Origin: Alteraquisediminimonas sediminicola
Lineage (GTDB): Bacteria > Pseudomonadota > Alphaproteobacteria > Sphingomonadales > Sphingomonadaceae
Length of the DNA: 64,000 bases
NCBI RefSeq assembly: GCF_019740335.1
Contig: NZ_JAHXZS010000001.1
Coordinates: 1,155,216 to 1,219,215, forward strand
Direction of reading: 5' to 3'
Part shown: piece after piece, positions 44,568 through 51,662 of the stretch
Position numbering within the stretch: the first letter of the stretch is position 1
How the letters are laid out: each line of letters begins with the position of its first letter
Notes under the pieces: model-generated
Told to the model about the DNA's origin: nothing
Databases searched by the model: none
What the model saw: only the letters and a program-made list of their open reading frames with translations
Program-made: the position numbers and the translations under genes

Positions 44568-45583
44568 GCCCGTGCCGCCAGCGCCGGGGCAGTCGCCCCG
44601 ACGACGCCTATTGCCGCCATGGCGGCTTCGAGGCGATGCGCGCAGTCGTCCGCGATGCGTTCAAGCAGTTCGGCACAGGTCGGGATATCGTCAATCAGGC
44701 TGACGATCTGGCTGGCCCAGATCAGACCTGCGTTCACATCGCCCGTTTCCAATGCGGCCCGCCCGCGCGCGCCCGCAACGAGATGCGCAATGTCGGCAAA
44801 GGTCGAATCTGGCCGCTGTTCGATCGCGACGACCTCTTGCGATACCTCGTTCTTCAACACGCGGGCGGTGTTGCGCAGGGTGCGGAAGATGAGCTTCGTA
44901 TCGACCTCGGTCGCATTGACTAGCGCCTGTTTGATATCGGGGTGGATCGGTGCCTCTTGCGTCGCGCAAAATCGGGTACCCATGTTGATCCCGGCTGCGC
45001 CCAAAGCCAGCGCCGCCGCCAGCCCTGCGCCACTGCCAAAGCCGCCGGAACCGATCACCGGGATCTTGAGCTGGCGCACCGCCGCCGGGATCAGCACCAG
45101 CCCCGGCACATCGTCCTCGCCCGGATGGCCTGCGGCTTCGAAACCGTCGATGCTGATGACGTCTGCGCCCTTGCGTTCAGCGGACAAGGCATGGCGGACG
45201 GCAGTGCATTTATGGAGGATGACCATGCCCGCATTCTTGGCCTTGGCAAAGAACTCCGCCGGGACCATACCCGCCGTTTCCAGCACCCGGACGTTGCTGG
45301 CGATGGCCGCATCCAGATAGGCTTCATAAGGCGGCGGGGTGCGGGTCGGCAGCATCGTCAGATTGACCCCGAACGGCTGGTCGGTCATCTGGCGACAACG
45401 CGCGATTTCCGCCGTCAGCGCGTCCGGATCAGGCTGGGTCAGGGCTGTCAGCACGCCCAGCCCGCCCGCATTGGATACGGCAGAGGCCAGTTCAGCGCGA
45501 CCGACCCATTGCATGCCACCCTGCACGATGGGGTAACGAATGCCGAGCAGACGAGTGAGTGCAGTATCGAACGTGCGGGCCAT
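44564..45583 (-). CDS. NAD(P)H-dependent flavin oxidoreductase / nitronate monooxygenase-like
   Basis: A 339-residue FMN-binding TIM-barrel protein of the 2-nitropropane dioxygenase family. Signatures are IRYPIVQGGMQWVGRAELASAVSNAGGLG at the N terminus, FGVNLTMLP near 72, a GFEAAGHPGEDD motif around residue 150 with the catalytic His, and VIGSGGFGSGAGLAAALALGA near 178. Members either oxidise nitronates or act as enoyl or quinone reductases; context favours a catabolic reductase. It is coupled to the LuxR gene and follows the truncated SDR by 41 bases. Confidence 0.88.
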   Translation of the reverse strand: MARTFDTALTRLLGIRYPIVQGGMQWVGRAELASAVSNAGGLGVLTALTQPDPDALTAEIARCRQMTDQPFGVNLTMLPTRTPPPYEAYLDAAIASNVRVLETAGMVPAEFFAKAKNAGMVILHKCTAVRHALSAERKGADVISIDGFEAAGHPGEDDVPGLVLIPAAVRQLKIPVIGSGGFGSGAGLAAALALGAAGINMGTRFCATQEAPIHPDIKQALVNATEVDTKLIFRTLRNTARVLKNEVSQEVVAIEQRPDSTFADIAHLVAGARGRAALETGDVNAGLIWASQIVSLIDDIPTCAELLERIADDCAHRLEAAMAAIGVVGATAPALAARA

Positions 45584-45624
45584 GGGCTTCCTTTTTGTTA
45601 ATCTGAATTACCGCGGCTTATCCG

Positions 45625-45792
45625 TCAATATTTCACGTTTTTCGTAAAGCCGCCATCGACGGTGAGGTTGTCCGCCGTGATCCACGAGGCACGGGCCGAG
45701 GCAAGATAAAGGACCGCGTCCGCAATGCGCCGACCCAGCCCGCGCGTCGCCGCGTTGATGATGACTTTCTTGCCCTTTAGTTCAAGGTCCAC
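45625..45792 (-). pseudogene. SDR with the central region deleted in frame
   Basis: A 55-residue frame starts at GTG 45792, 5 bases after AGGAGG, and encodes the beginning of an SDR (DLELKGKKVIINAATRGLG, the NAD loop) joined directly to SDR C-terminal sequence (IADAVLYLASARASWITAD, then LTVDGGF). About 190 residues, including the catalytic Tyr-Lys pair, are missing, but the frame, ribosome site and stop are intact. The junction at IAD looks like recombination between short matching sequences. The product cannot be an enzyme. Confidence 0.8.
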
Positions 45793-45887
45793 TGCCCCCT
45801 CCTCCGATTGCTATTTTGATGCGTTGATCTTGTGATCTTATGATTTTTGGGACGGGCGAGCGGCTTCAAGCCGCCCGCTGTTCCAGA

Positions 45888-47264
45888 TTATTTGCGGCCA
45901 TCGAGATATTTATCGAGTGTGTCATGGACGTGGCGTATGCGCGATTCCTGATAGGTAGATAGCGTTTCCGCCCCCTTGCCGCTCGCATACATGCCCTCGC
46001 GCTGCCAACGCATGATCTCGGTATCCTGATCAAGCACGCCACCAAGGAACGGGTCCATCCCACCCTTGCTGGCAAAGCCTTCACCCTCGACAATATCGAT
46101 TGGCTGGGCGACATCGAAATCCGAGCCGTCGGTCGGCTTGGGCCGAAGCGTAAAGATGTCAAAGATCGCACGATCCTGATCATGGCCGTCGGGACGGAAC
46201 AATTGAATGAGCGCAAGACCCGGCGCGGGATAGAAGATCACATTCGGGAAGACGTTATACTTCAACGAGTCGATCATCTCGGGCACCGAAAAGTCGCTAT
46301 AGTCGAGGCCATATTCCTGCTGCATCTTCGTCTTGAGTTGCTCGGCCATCACCCAGCGCGCGCTTTTGCCCTCCGGGACAATGGTCCGTTCGCCGACCAT
46401 CTTGGCATCGCCGACCAGCATCGAATCAAGCATTTCCTGCTCGGTCATCTTCATGTTGGACGTCGGGCTTGGCACCGCCATGGCGCACAGATCGCGGCTG
46501 ATATGGTCGGAAAAGATGTCGTGCTGCATGTTGTGATCGCCCACCACATGCGTCATCTCGGGATGAACGAAAGGCGTGTGATACGCCTCCATAAAGGCCT
46601 CCTGCACCACCTTCCAGTTGCACGACAGATGTTTGCGTACATGACCATGGACGTACCAGCCGGTCAGGTCCCAATTCTTGAAATGCTCGGGCAGCACTTC
46701 CAGATATTCAAGCAGCGACGGGCCTTCTTTCGCAAAGTTGATGAAGACGAAGCCATTCCAGCTATCGACCCGAACTTCTGGCAGGCATGCTTTTTTGCGA
46801 TCAAGATGGGCAAATTCCCAGTCGCACGGGATATTCTTGATCGAACCGTCGAGATTCCATTCCCACGCATGATATGGACAGCGTAGCGAAGGCGACCAGC
46901 CATTGTCACCCGATGGCTTCAGCTTGGTGCCACGATGGAGGCAGCTGTTATAATAGCCCTTCAGCCCCTCTTCGGTGCGGACGATCACGATCGACAGGCG
47001 GGCGAGATCATAAACATAATAATCTCCGACTTCCGGCAGATGCTCATCGCGGCAGGCATATTGCCAGACACGCTTCCACATATGCTCGATCTCGCGCTCA
47101 AAGAACGCGCGGCTGGTATAGCGGTCAAACGGAATGTCGGCAGTCGACTGTTGCGGGTTAGACTGCGTCGCCAGCACTGGCGGCAATTCCCCATCGCGCT
47201 GCGCAATATCCTGCCAAGTATTGTCGGGATAATGCGCGCGCACCTGCGCCTGAATGTCGTTCAT
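45888..47264 (-). CDS. Rieske non-heme iron oxygenase, alpha subunit (third copy)
   Basis: A 458-residue oxygenase alpha subunit. Rieske ligands are Cys108, His110, Cys129 and His132 (CLHRGTKLKPSGD ... CPYHAW); iron ligands are His229 and His234 in NWKVVQEAFMEAYHTPFVH. It is close in design to the copy at 35507, and like it has Glu where the bridging Asp is usually found. It heads a minus-strand unit with the truncated SDR, the flavin oxidoreductase and the LuxR regulator. An operator-like inverted repeat lies 52 bases upstream. Confidence 0.92.
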   Translation of the reverse strand: MNDIQAQVRAHYPDNTWQDIAQRDGELPPVLATQSNPQQSTADIPFDRYTSRAFFEREIEHMWKRVWQYACRDEHLPEVGDYYVYDLARLSIVIVRTEEGLKGYYNSCLHRGTKLKPSGDNGWSPSLRCPYHAWEWNLDGSIKNIPCDWEFAHLDRKKACLPEVRVDSWNGFVFINFAKEGPSLLEYLEVLPEHFKNWDLTGWYVHGHVRKHLSCNWKVVQEAFMEAYHTPFVHPEMTHVVGDHNMQHDIFSDHISRDLCAMAVPSPTSNMKMTEQEMLDSMLVGDAKMVGERTIVPEGKSARWVMAEQLKTKMQQEYGLDYSDFSVPEMIDSLKYNVFPNVIFYPAPGLALIQLFRPDGHDQDRAIFDIFTLRPKPTDGSDFDVAQPIDIVEGEGFASKGGMDPFLGGVLDQDTEIMRWQREGMYASGKGAETLSTYQESRIRHVHDTLDKYLDGRK

Positions 47265-47315
47265 CCGGCCTCCCCTCCACGAGAATAGCTTTTGGGCGTT
47301 TCACCCTATAACATG

Positions 47316-47337
47316 AACATGAACATATACTCATGTT
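47316..47337. promoter_or_regulatory. Inverted repeat upstream of third Rieske gene
   Basis: AACATGA (47316-47322) and TCATGTT (47331-47337) make perfect 7-bp arms with an 8-base spacer; a further ACATGA copy lies at 47311. On the minus strand a TTGACA begins 47343, so the site lies in the promoter spacer and could serve repression. Confidence 0.55.
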
Positions 47338-47432
47338 TTGTCAAGCCCCCTAGATGCCACCCGAGCGATCAGTCCTCGCTAGCCACGCTTGCGACCAATG
47401 ATTAGGGAACGCACTGACGCAGCCCCAAACGC

Positions 47433-47454
47433 GAAAAGCCGCCCGAGGGCGGCT
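47433..47454 (-). terminator. Terminator-like hairpin beside tRNA-fMet 3'-end relic
   Basis: GCCGCCC and GGGCGGC pair around GAG, with TTTT following on the minus strand. It matches in layout the terminator after the real tRNA-fMet at 63880. Confidence 0.7.
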
Positions 47455-47462
47455 GTGTGAGT

Positions 47463-47492
47463 GAGTGTGTTGTGTGATTTGGTTGCGGGAGC
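47463..47492 (-). repeat. tRNA-fMet 3'-end and flank relic
   Basis: The stretch GAGTGTGTTGTGTG.ATTTGGTTGCGGGAG is repeated, with only a two-base TG difference, at 63913-63943, where it is the 3' end and downstream flank of tRNA-fMet. Here the first 12 bases on the minus strand (CTCCCGCAACCA) are tRNA-like but the rest of the cloverleaf is absent. Confidence 0.65.
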
Positions 47493-47763
47493 TCGAAACC
47501 ACCTTGATTTGCTGCTCAATATCATTTGCTAAACTGACATACTCATGGTTTCTGCACCTAAGGTTTGAACCCTCCCGATCCCGTGACACACATGTATAGC
47601 TTGACCAAGCTGGGATGAGAGCAGACTATTGCCGCTTGCCGTGCCAACGATATGAACGCGCACAGCAGAGCCTCCACCGCAGAATATAGTCACCTGCCGA
47701 TGCGGCGGACATTCTGGGTACTCGCCGCAGAATTTGTCGAACAGCCGGTTTAGGAGACACGCC

Positions 47764-48009
47764 ATGTTGAACACCTTAGCCTTGTGCAGGCAGCAGGAGG
47801 CCTATCATCGGCAATTGGCCGCTGATGCACCACTTGATAACGTGCGACAGATCGCACTGATCGCCGCCGCAGCATGGGCGTTGGAAGCCGATGCGATCGA
47901 GACGCAAGGCACTAAAGAGGGCGGCAAGCTCAGCAAGGCCGATGCCGCAATTGCGCTGGAGTTCAGGCTTGAAGAGGAGATTGAAGAACAGGATCGCCAG
48001 CCGGGATGA
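47764..48009 (+). CDS. Small hypothetical protein
   Basis: An 81-residue soluble protein, largely helical (QQEAYHRQLAADAPLDNVRQIALIAAAAWALEADAIE), with an acidic tail (EEEIEEQDRQ). AGGAG lies 7 bases before the ATG, so it is probably translated. I do not recognise a family. It leads the row of small stress-related genes, though no EcfG-type promoter is seen before it. Confidence 0.6.
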   Translation: MLNTLALCRQQEAYHRQLAADAPLDNVRQIALIAAAAWALEADAIETQGTKEGGKLSKADAAIALEFRLEEEIEEQDRQPG

Positions 48010-48039
48010 AAATCCGGACCGACCGTACAGCAAGCCAAT

Positions 48040-48064
48040 GGAACAAACATAGGTTTCACGCATT
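48040..48064 (+). promoter_or_regulatory. EcfG-type promoter of the entericidin gene
   Basis: GGAAC at 48040-48044, 16 bases, then CATT at 48061-48064. The pattern matches the general stress response promoter (GGAAC-N16/17-CGTT) known from alphaproteobacteria and lies 31 bases before the start codon. Confidence 0.75.
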
Positions 48065-48095
48065 ATTAGCCTCATTATCAACACAGGAGGTTTTC

Positions 48096-48233
48096 ATGCG
48101 GACATATTCGGTATTGGCGCTCGTTTTAATGCTTGGGATTGTCGGCATCACGGCAACGGCTTGCAACACCGTCGAAGGCGTCGGCGAGGATGTAACCTCA
48201 GCAGGCAAAGCAATCGACAAGGCAGCCGAATAG
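48096..48233 (+). CDS. Entericidin-like lipoprotein
   Basis: A 45-residue protein with an N-terminal hydrophobic signal and a lipobox cysteine at about residue 23 (GITATACNTVEGVGED), followed by DVTSAGKAIDKAA, the typical entericidin A/B sequence. Entericidins are tiny membrane lipoproteins induced under stress. AGGAGG precedes the ATG by 5 bases, and an EcfG-type promoter lies just upstream. Confidence 0.9.
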   Translation: MRTYSVLALVLMLGIVGITATACNTVEGVGEDVTSAGKAIDKAAE

Positions 48234-48311
48234 TCGAAGCCGCCCCCCCTCTGATGACTTCAATGATCCGGTAATATTATTTCATAATTTCAATGCATTA
48301 ATAACATTAAG

Positions 48312-48350
48312 ATAATGAGCTGCGCCGCAAACAGCAGTGCAGCTCATTAT
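48312..48350. terminator. 12-bp stem hairpin after entericidin gene
   Basis: ATAATGAGCTGC and GCAGCTCATTAT pair perfectly around a 15-base loop, about 80 bases downstream of the entericidin stop. Only GTTTATG follows, so it may be a weak terminator or a stable 3' structure. Confidence 0.5.
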
Positions 48351-48441
48351 GTTTATGATAGCAGGGCATAACCTGTCGCGCTCAATTTGATCGCGCAGAT
48401 GAGCCGCATCCAATCCATTTAACACCGCTTGGCCGCAAGAT

Positions 48442-48466
48442 GGAACTTTTCCAACGATCGAAGGTT
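48442..48466 (+). promoter_or_regulatory. EcfG-type promoter of small membrane protein genes
   Basis: GGAAC at 48442-48446, 16 bases, then GGTT at 48463-48466, 52 bases before the start at 48519. Confidence 0.7.
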
Positions 48467-48518
48467 AACGCTCCACAAGTGAGCCATTCACCACGCTCGC
48501 GCACCTTGGAGAACGCAC

Positions 48519-48710
48519 ATGCCACTTATCAATGTAGTAGTCATGTTGGTCGTCGTCGGCATTCTGCTTTGGGCCGTCAATAATTACATCCCGATGGATG
48601 GGAAAATCAAAAATATTCTCAACATCGTTGTCGTTATTGCCGTTATCTTCTGGCTTTTACAGGCATTTGGCCTCGTCATCGCGATGAGCGACATTCATAT
48701 CGGCCGTTAA
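48519..48710 (+). CDS. Small two-helix membrane protein (Thivi_2564-like)
   Basis: A 63-residue protein with two membrane segments separated by a short loop (NNYIPMDGKIKNILN), resembling the small proteins annotated Thivi_2564 family. Function unknown. It lies behind an EcfG-type promoter and directly before a DUF3309 protein gene. Confidence 0.75.
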   Translation: MPLINVVVMLVVVGILLWAVNNYIPMDGKIKNILNIVVVIAVIFWLLQAFGLVIAMSDIHIGR

Positions 48711-48759
48711 TTCGCATTTTTCAATGTGTTTTGGGCTTAGTGCAGCGAAGGGCAACACC

Positions 48760-48924
48760 ATGTCGATTGGACTTATTCTTCTCATTCTCCTCGTGATCTT
48801 TCTGGCGGGCGGATTCAGCGGCCGCTTTGGCGGCTATGGCTATGGCTATGGCCATGGCGGGGTCGGCATCATCGGGATCATTTTGATTGTCGTCGTCATC
48901 CTGCTGTTGACGGGTCGCCTTTAA
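48760..48924 (+). CDS. DUF3309-like Gly/Tyr-rich membrane peptide
   Basis: A 54-residue protein with a hydrophobic N terminus (MSIGLILLILLVIFLAG), a Gly/Tyr/His-rich centre (YGYGYGHGG) and a second membrane segment (IIGIILIVVVILLLTG). This is the pattern of DUF3309 proteins. GAAGGG lies 7 bases before the ATG. Probably co-transcribed with the preceding gene. Confidence 0.75.
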   Translation: MSIGLILLILLVIFLAGGFSGRFGGYGYGYGHGGVGIIGIILIVVVILLLTGRL

Positions 48925-48945
48925 TTCGCCGCGCGACATCAGGTT

Positions 48946-48970
48946 GGAACCAAATCAAGTGCGATGTGTT
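48946..48970 (+). promoter_or_regulatory. EcfG-type promoter of csbD-like gene
   Basis: GGAAC at 48946-48950, 16 bases, then TGTT at 48967-48970, 48 bases before the start at 49019. Confidence 0.75.
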
Positions 48971-49018
48971 TCCAACTGGTGCCGTGCCATGCAGATGCGG
49001 CCGATAGGAGAAGTCATC

Positions 49019-49201
49019 ATGGGTGAATTCATCGACAAGGCTAAAGGCATCGTCAACGAAGCCATCGGCAAGGCAAAGGTCGTTGCCGGACAAAAGACCG
49101 AAAGCACCGACATGATCGTGGATGGTGCCAAGCAACAGGCCAAGGGCAAGGCGCAAAAGCTATCCGGCGCGGTCAAGGGCGCACTCGGCGACAAGATCTA
49201 A
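49019..49201 (+). CDS. CsbD-family stress protein
   Basis: A 60-residue helical, lysine- and alanine-rich protein with the CsbD sequence (KAKGIVNEAIGKAKVVAGQKTES, then GAKQQAKGKAQKLSGAVKGALGD). CsbD proteins are abundant stress-induced proteins of unclear mode of action. AGGAG lies 8 bases before the ATG, with an EcfG-type promoter upstream. SOD follows after 36 bases. Confidence 0.92.
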   Translation: MGEFIDKAKGIVNEAIGKAKVVAGQKTESTDMIVDGAKQQAKGKAQKLSGAVKGALGDKI

Positions 49202-49237
49202 TCACACCACCACATCCCCCGCATCAGGAGCTTCGCC

Positions 49238-49837
49238 TTGTTTACACTCGCAGACCTGCCTTATGCGGGGGATGCGCTTGAGCCGCATATGTCGGCGCAA
49301 ACGCTCGCGCTCCATTATGACAAGCATCATCGTGGCTATGTCGACAAATTGAACGAACTGCTGGAAACCGCCGACACCGGCGGCAGCACGCTTGACGAGG
49401 TGATCCGCCGCAGCCACGCCCGCCCTGCCCGCACGGCAGTGTTCAACAACGCCGCACAATGCTGGAACCATGATTTCTTCTGGAAATCGATGAAGCCCGA
49501 TGGTGGCGGTCCGCCAATTGGCGAGATCAAGAACCGGATCAAGCGCGATATCGGCACAATCACAGCATTCAACGAGGCATGGGCCAGCACCGCCGCCAAG
49601 CATTTCGGCTCGGGCTGGCTATGGCTGACCTTGGCCGGGGGCAAATTGGAAATCATGACGACGCAAGATGCCGATCTGCCGCGCACCCATGGCCGCACGG
49701 CCTTGCTGGCCTGCGACCTGTGGGAACATGCTTATTATCTCGACTATCACAACCGCCGCGCGGAATATGTGCAGGTCTTTCTCGACCATTTGATCGACTG
49801 GGATTTCGTCAACAGCAATCTTGCCGCTGCCAGCTGA
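49238..49837 (+). CDS. sodB: Superoxide dismutase (Fe/Mn family)
   Basis: A 199-residue superoxide dismutase. Metal ligands are in HYDKHHRGYVDKLNELL (His), AAQCWNHDFFWKSM (His), and the Asp and His of DLWEHAYYLDYHNRRAEYV. The Gln of the NNAAQCWNH segment and the GSGWLWL loop resemble the iron type. It begins at a TTG after AGGAG. It shares a transcript with the CsbD gene, so superoxide defence here is probably part of the general stress response. Confidence 0.92.
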   Translation: MFTLADLPYAGDALEPHMSAQTLALHYDKHHRGYVDKLNELLETADTGGSTLDEVIRRSHARPARTAVFNNAAQCWNHDFFWKSMKPDGGGPPIGEIKNRIKRDIGTITAFNEAWASTAAKHFGSGWLWLTLAGGKLEIMTTQDADLPRTHGRTALLACDLWEHAYYLDYHNRRAEYVQVFLDHLIDWDFVNSNLAAAS

Positions 49838-49951
49838 CAATCGCGCGGAACAATCGACGATGATGTCGGCTCTCCCCAGCGCTAAACGAAAAATCGAAAA
49901 TGCCACCAGGCAGGATTTTCAATGGCACATCACAAAACAGGGCTTTGATTT

Positions 49952-50287
49952 ATGACGATGAACCAAAAACGCATGGCATTGATTGCTACGATCAGCCTGC
50001 TCGGCATGATGGCCGCCGGTTGCAACAAGTCCGAACCGACCGCCGCCGATAATGTCGCCACCACCCTTGATGCGACCGCCGATGCCGTGCGCGATCAAGG
50101 CGAAGCCGTTGCCGACAAGATGGAAGACAATGCAGACGCACTTAATCAAAAGATTGATGCGATTGGCGACAACACCGCCGAACATATCGAGAAAAAGGCT
50201 GACGAAATGCGCGACAAGATCGATTCATCGGCAGATGCGCTTGAAAACCGCGCCGATGCCGTGGCCAAGGCCGCCAAGGCGAAATAA
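49952..50287 (+). CDS. Alanine-rich lipoprotein with coiled-coil character
   Basis: A 111-residue protein with a signal sequence and lipobox (LLGMMAAGC, Cys near residue 24), then a long, regular helical stretch of charged and Ala residues (VADKMEDNADALNQKIDAIGDNTAEHIEKKADEM) that suggests a coiled coil. It is likely an envelope lipoprotein, similar in style to Lpp-like or CsbD-associated proteins. A GGAAC lies 100 bases upstream but without a proper -10 partner. Confidence 0.65.
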   Translation: MTMNQKRMALIATISLLGMMAAGCNKSEPTAADNVATTLDATADAVRDQGEAVADKMEDNADALNQKIDAIGDNTAEHIEKKADEMRDKIDSSADALENRADAVAKAAKAK

Positions 50288-50425
50288 TCCACAAGGACAA
50301 GGCGTGGGCGGGCATTGCCAACACCGCCCGCGCTTTTTTCGTCCGTATTTACAGAGGACTATCCCCGCACGCACATCCGGCCCAAATGGCCTGGTCGAAT
50401 GTTCCTGCTGACACAGGTGACAAAC

Positions 50426-50944
50426 ATGCGCAAATTACTGATCACCGCCTTGCTGGCAACAATGGCCGTTCCTGCCATATCCGCCATGGCCGAACCGAAC
50501 CATCAGGGCCAGTCACGTCACGGCCAACAAAAGGTCGAAGAACGCAGGTCCGATAATCGCGGCCAACGCGGAGATGAGAAACCGAAAAAAGCGCACCGGG
50601 ATAATGGCCTCCATCTGGGATGGCAGCAATATCGGCGCTATGATTATAACAGGGTGGACCCGCGTTACGGCGCATATCTGGCGGATCGTTATTATCGCGA
50701 TGGGCGTTATTATCAACCGCGCCGCCTGTCGAATAGCGACCGCATCTACCGCGGATCGGATTCGCGATATTATTGCCGCCGCAGCGACGGCACCACGGGC
50801 CTTATCATCGGCGCGATTGGTGGCGGGTTATTGGGACAGGCGATTGCGCCCAACGGGTCCAAGACCTTGGGTACGATTCTAGGCGGCGGCGCAGGCGCGC
50901 TGATTGGCCGTTCGATCGGTCGTGATGGCGTTCGCTGCCGGTAA
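50426..50944 (+). CDS. Secreted RcnB-like protein with glycine-zipper domain
   Basis: A 172-residue protein with a signal peptide (MRKLLITALLATMAVPAISAMA), a charged Arg/Lys/Gln-rich region, a Tyr/Arg-rich part (RYDYNRVDPRYGAYLADRYY) like RcnB family proteins, and a C-terminal glycine zipper (GAIGGGLLGQAI, GTILGGGAGALIGRSIG) that can insert in membranes. The frame is open from 50315, but the ATG at 50426 gives the clean signal peptide. It is a relative of the glycine-zipper protein at 55423. Confidence 0.7.
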   Translation: MRKLLITALLATMAVPAISAMAEPNHQGQSRHGQQKVEERRSDNRGQRGDEKPKKAHRDNGLHLGWQQYRRYDYNRVDPRYGAYLADRYYRDGRYYQPRRLSNSDRIYRGSDSRYYCRRSDGTTGLIIGAIGGGLLGQAIAPNGSKTLGTILGGGAGALIGRSIGRDGVRCR

Positions 50945-50967
50945 ATAAAAGCCCATCGCTGCCAATG

Positions 50968-51003
50968 ACAGGCCGCGCGCGCGATATGCCGCGCGCGGCC
51001 TGT
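50968..51003. terminator. Strong hairpin between convergent genes
   Basis: ACAGGCCGCGCGC pairs perfectly with GCGCGCGGCCTGT around a 10-base loop. It lies between the converging glycine-zipper and response-regulator genes. Confidence 0.7.
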
Positions 51004-51027
51004 TGTGCATGTTGGTAACAGATGTGC

Positions 51028-51393
51028 TTATTGTGATTTCAGCATGGCAACCGCTGCGGCAATCGCCTGCTCCAGATCCGCCTCGTCGAACGGCTTTTCG
51101 AGCACTATCGCATCGGGACACGAGGCCCGGACCGCAGCAGCATTGCCGCTCATGAAAATATGGGGGACCGCATCGACCTTTAAAATGGTCGCGACCGCCA
51201 TCAGGCCGCTGCTGTCGTGGAGACCTGCATCGGCAATAATCAGTTCAGGCTGATACATCAGCGCCGCCGCCACCAATTCATCCGCAGACGATACGGTCGC
51301 GCAGACATGATGCCCAAGGCCCGCCAATACTTCACCGATCAACATGGCGATCACCGCTTCGTCCTCGGCGATCAGAATGCGCAAGGGAATCAT
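51028..51393 (-). CDS. Single-domain response regulator (SdrG-like)
   Basis: A 121-residue receiver domain with no output domain. The acidic pair is at Glu10-Asp11, the phospho-acceptor is Asp55 (LIIADAGLHD), the switch residue Ser82 and Lys100 (IVLEKPFDE). Stand-alone receivers are known in sphingomonads as phosphate carriers in the general stress response (SdrG). Its upstream region has an EcfG-type promoter, which supports such a role, but the diagnostic Phe-Ala-Thr motif of that family is not clear. Confidence 0.85.
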   Translation of the reverse strand: MIPLRILIAEDEAVIAMLIGEVLAGLGHHVCATVSSADELVAAALMYQPELIIADAGLHDSSGLMAVATILKVDAVPHIFMSGNAAAVRASCPDAIVLEKPFDEADLEQAIAAAVAMLKSQ

Positions 51394-51572
51394 GCTTCAG
51401 CCTCCGGCCATTTGGTACCTTATCAGTGCGCACATCGCGTAACATTACGGCAAATAACGATTTTATATTCCATTAATTCGACGCACGAAAAATAATGTTG
51501 TAAATACATATTCACTCTTTTCTCGCCATATTTTGAATATATAGAAAAATAAATACGGTATATTATTCTGTA
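51394..51572. other. AT-rich non-coding region
   Basis: This gap is far richer in A+T than its surroundings and contains no gene. It holds the leader of the response regulator gene on the minus strand. Confidence 0.4.
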
Positions 51573-51597
51573 AATCAAAATAGATAGGAAAAGTTCC
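51573..51597 (-). promoter_or_regulatory. EcfG-type promoter pointing at the response regulator
   Basis: On the minus strand GGAAC (51597-51593), 16 bases, then GATT (51576-51573). The same -10 sequence is found at the nepR promoter. The leader to the start at 51393 would be about 170 bases. Confidence 0.6.
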
Positions 51598-51662
51598 AGC
51601 GGAAATTTGACTTTTCATAATAAATATTTGTTAATGCAATTGTCCTCAGATCATCGCCTGCG

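Noticed and set aside
47406..47434. A GGAAC sequence near the tRNA relic, considered as an EcfG promoter
   Set aside because: After 16 bases it reads AAAC, without the TT of the other sites.
47463..47560. A complete second tRNA-fMet gene
   Set aside because: Only the last dozen bases and the downstream flank match; the anticodon and D arms are absent.
49847..49871. A GGAAC sequence before the lipoprotein gene, considered as an EcfG promoter
   Set aside because: After 16 bases it reads GGCT and after 17 GCTC; neither fits.
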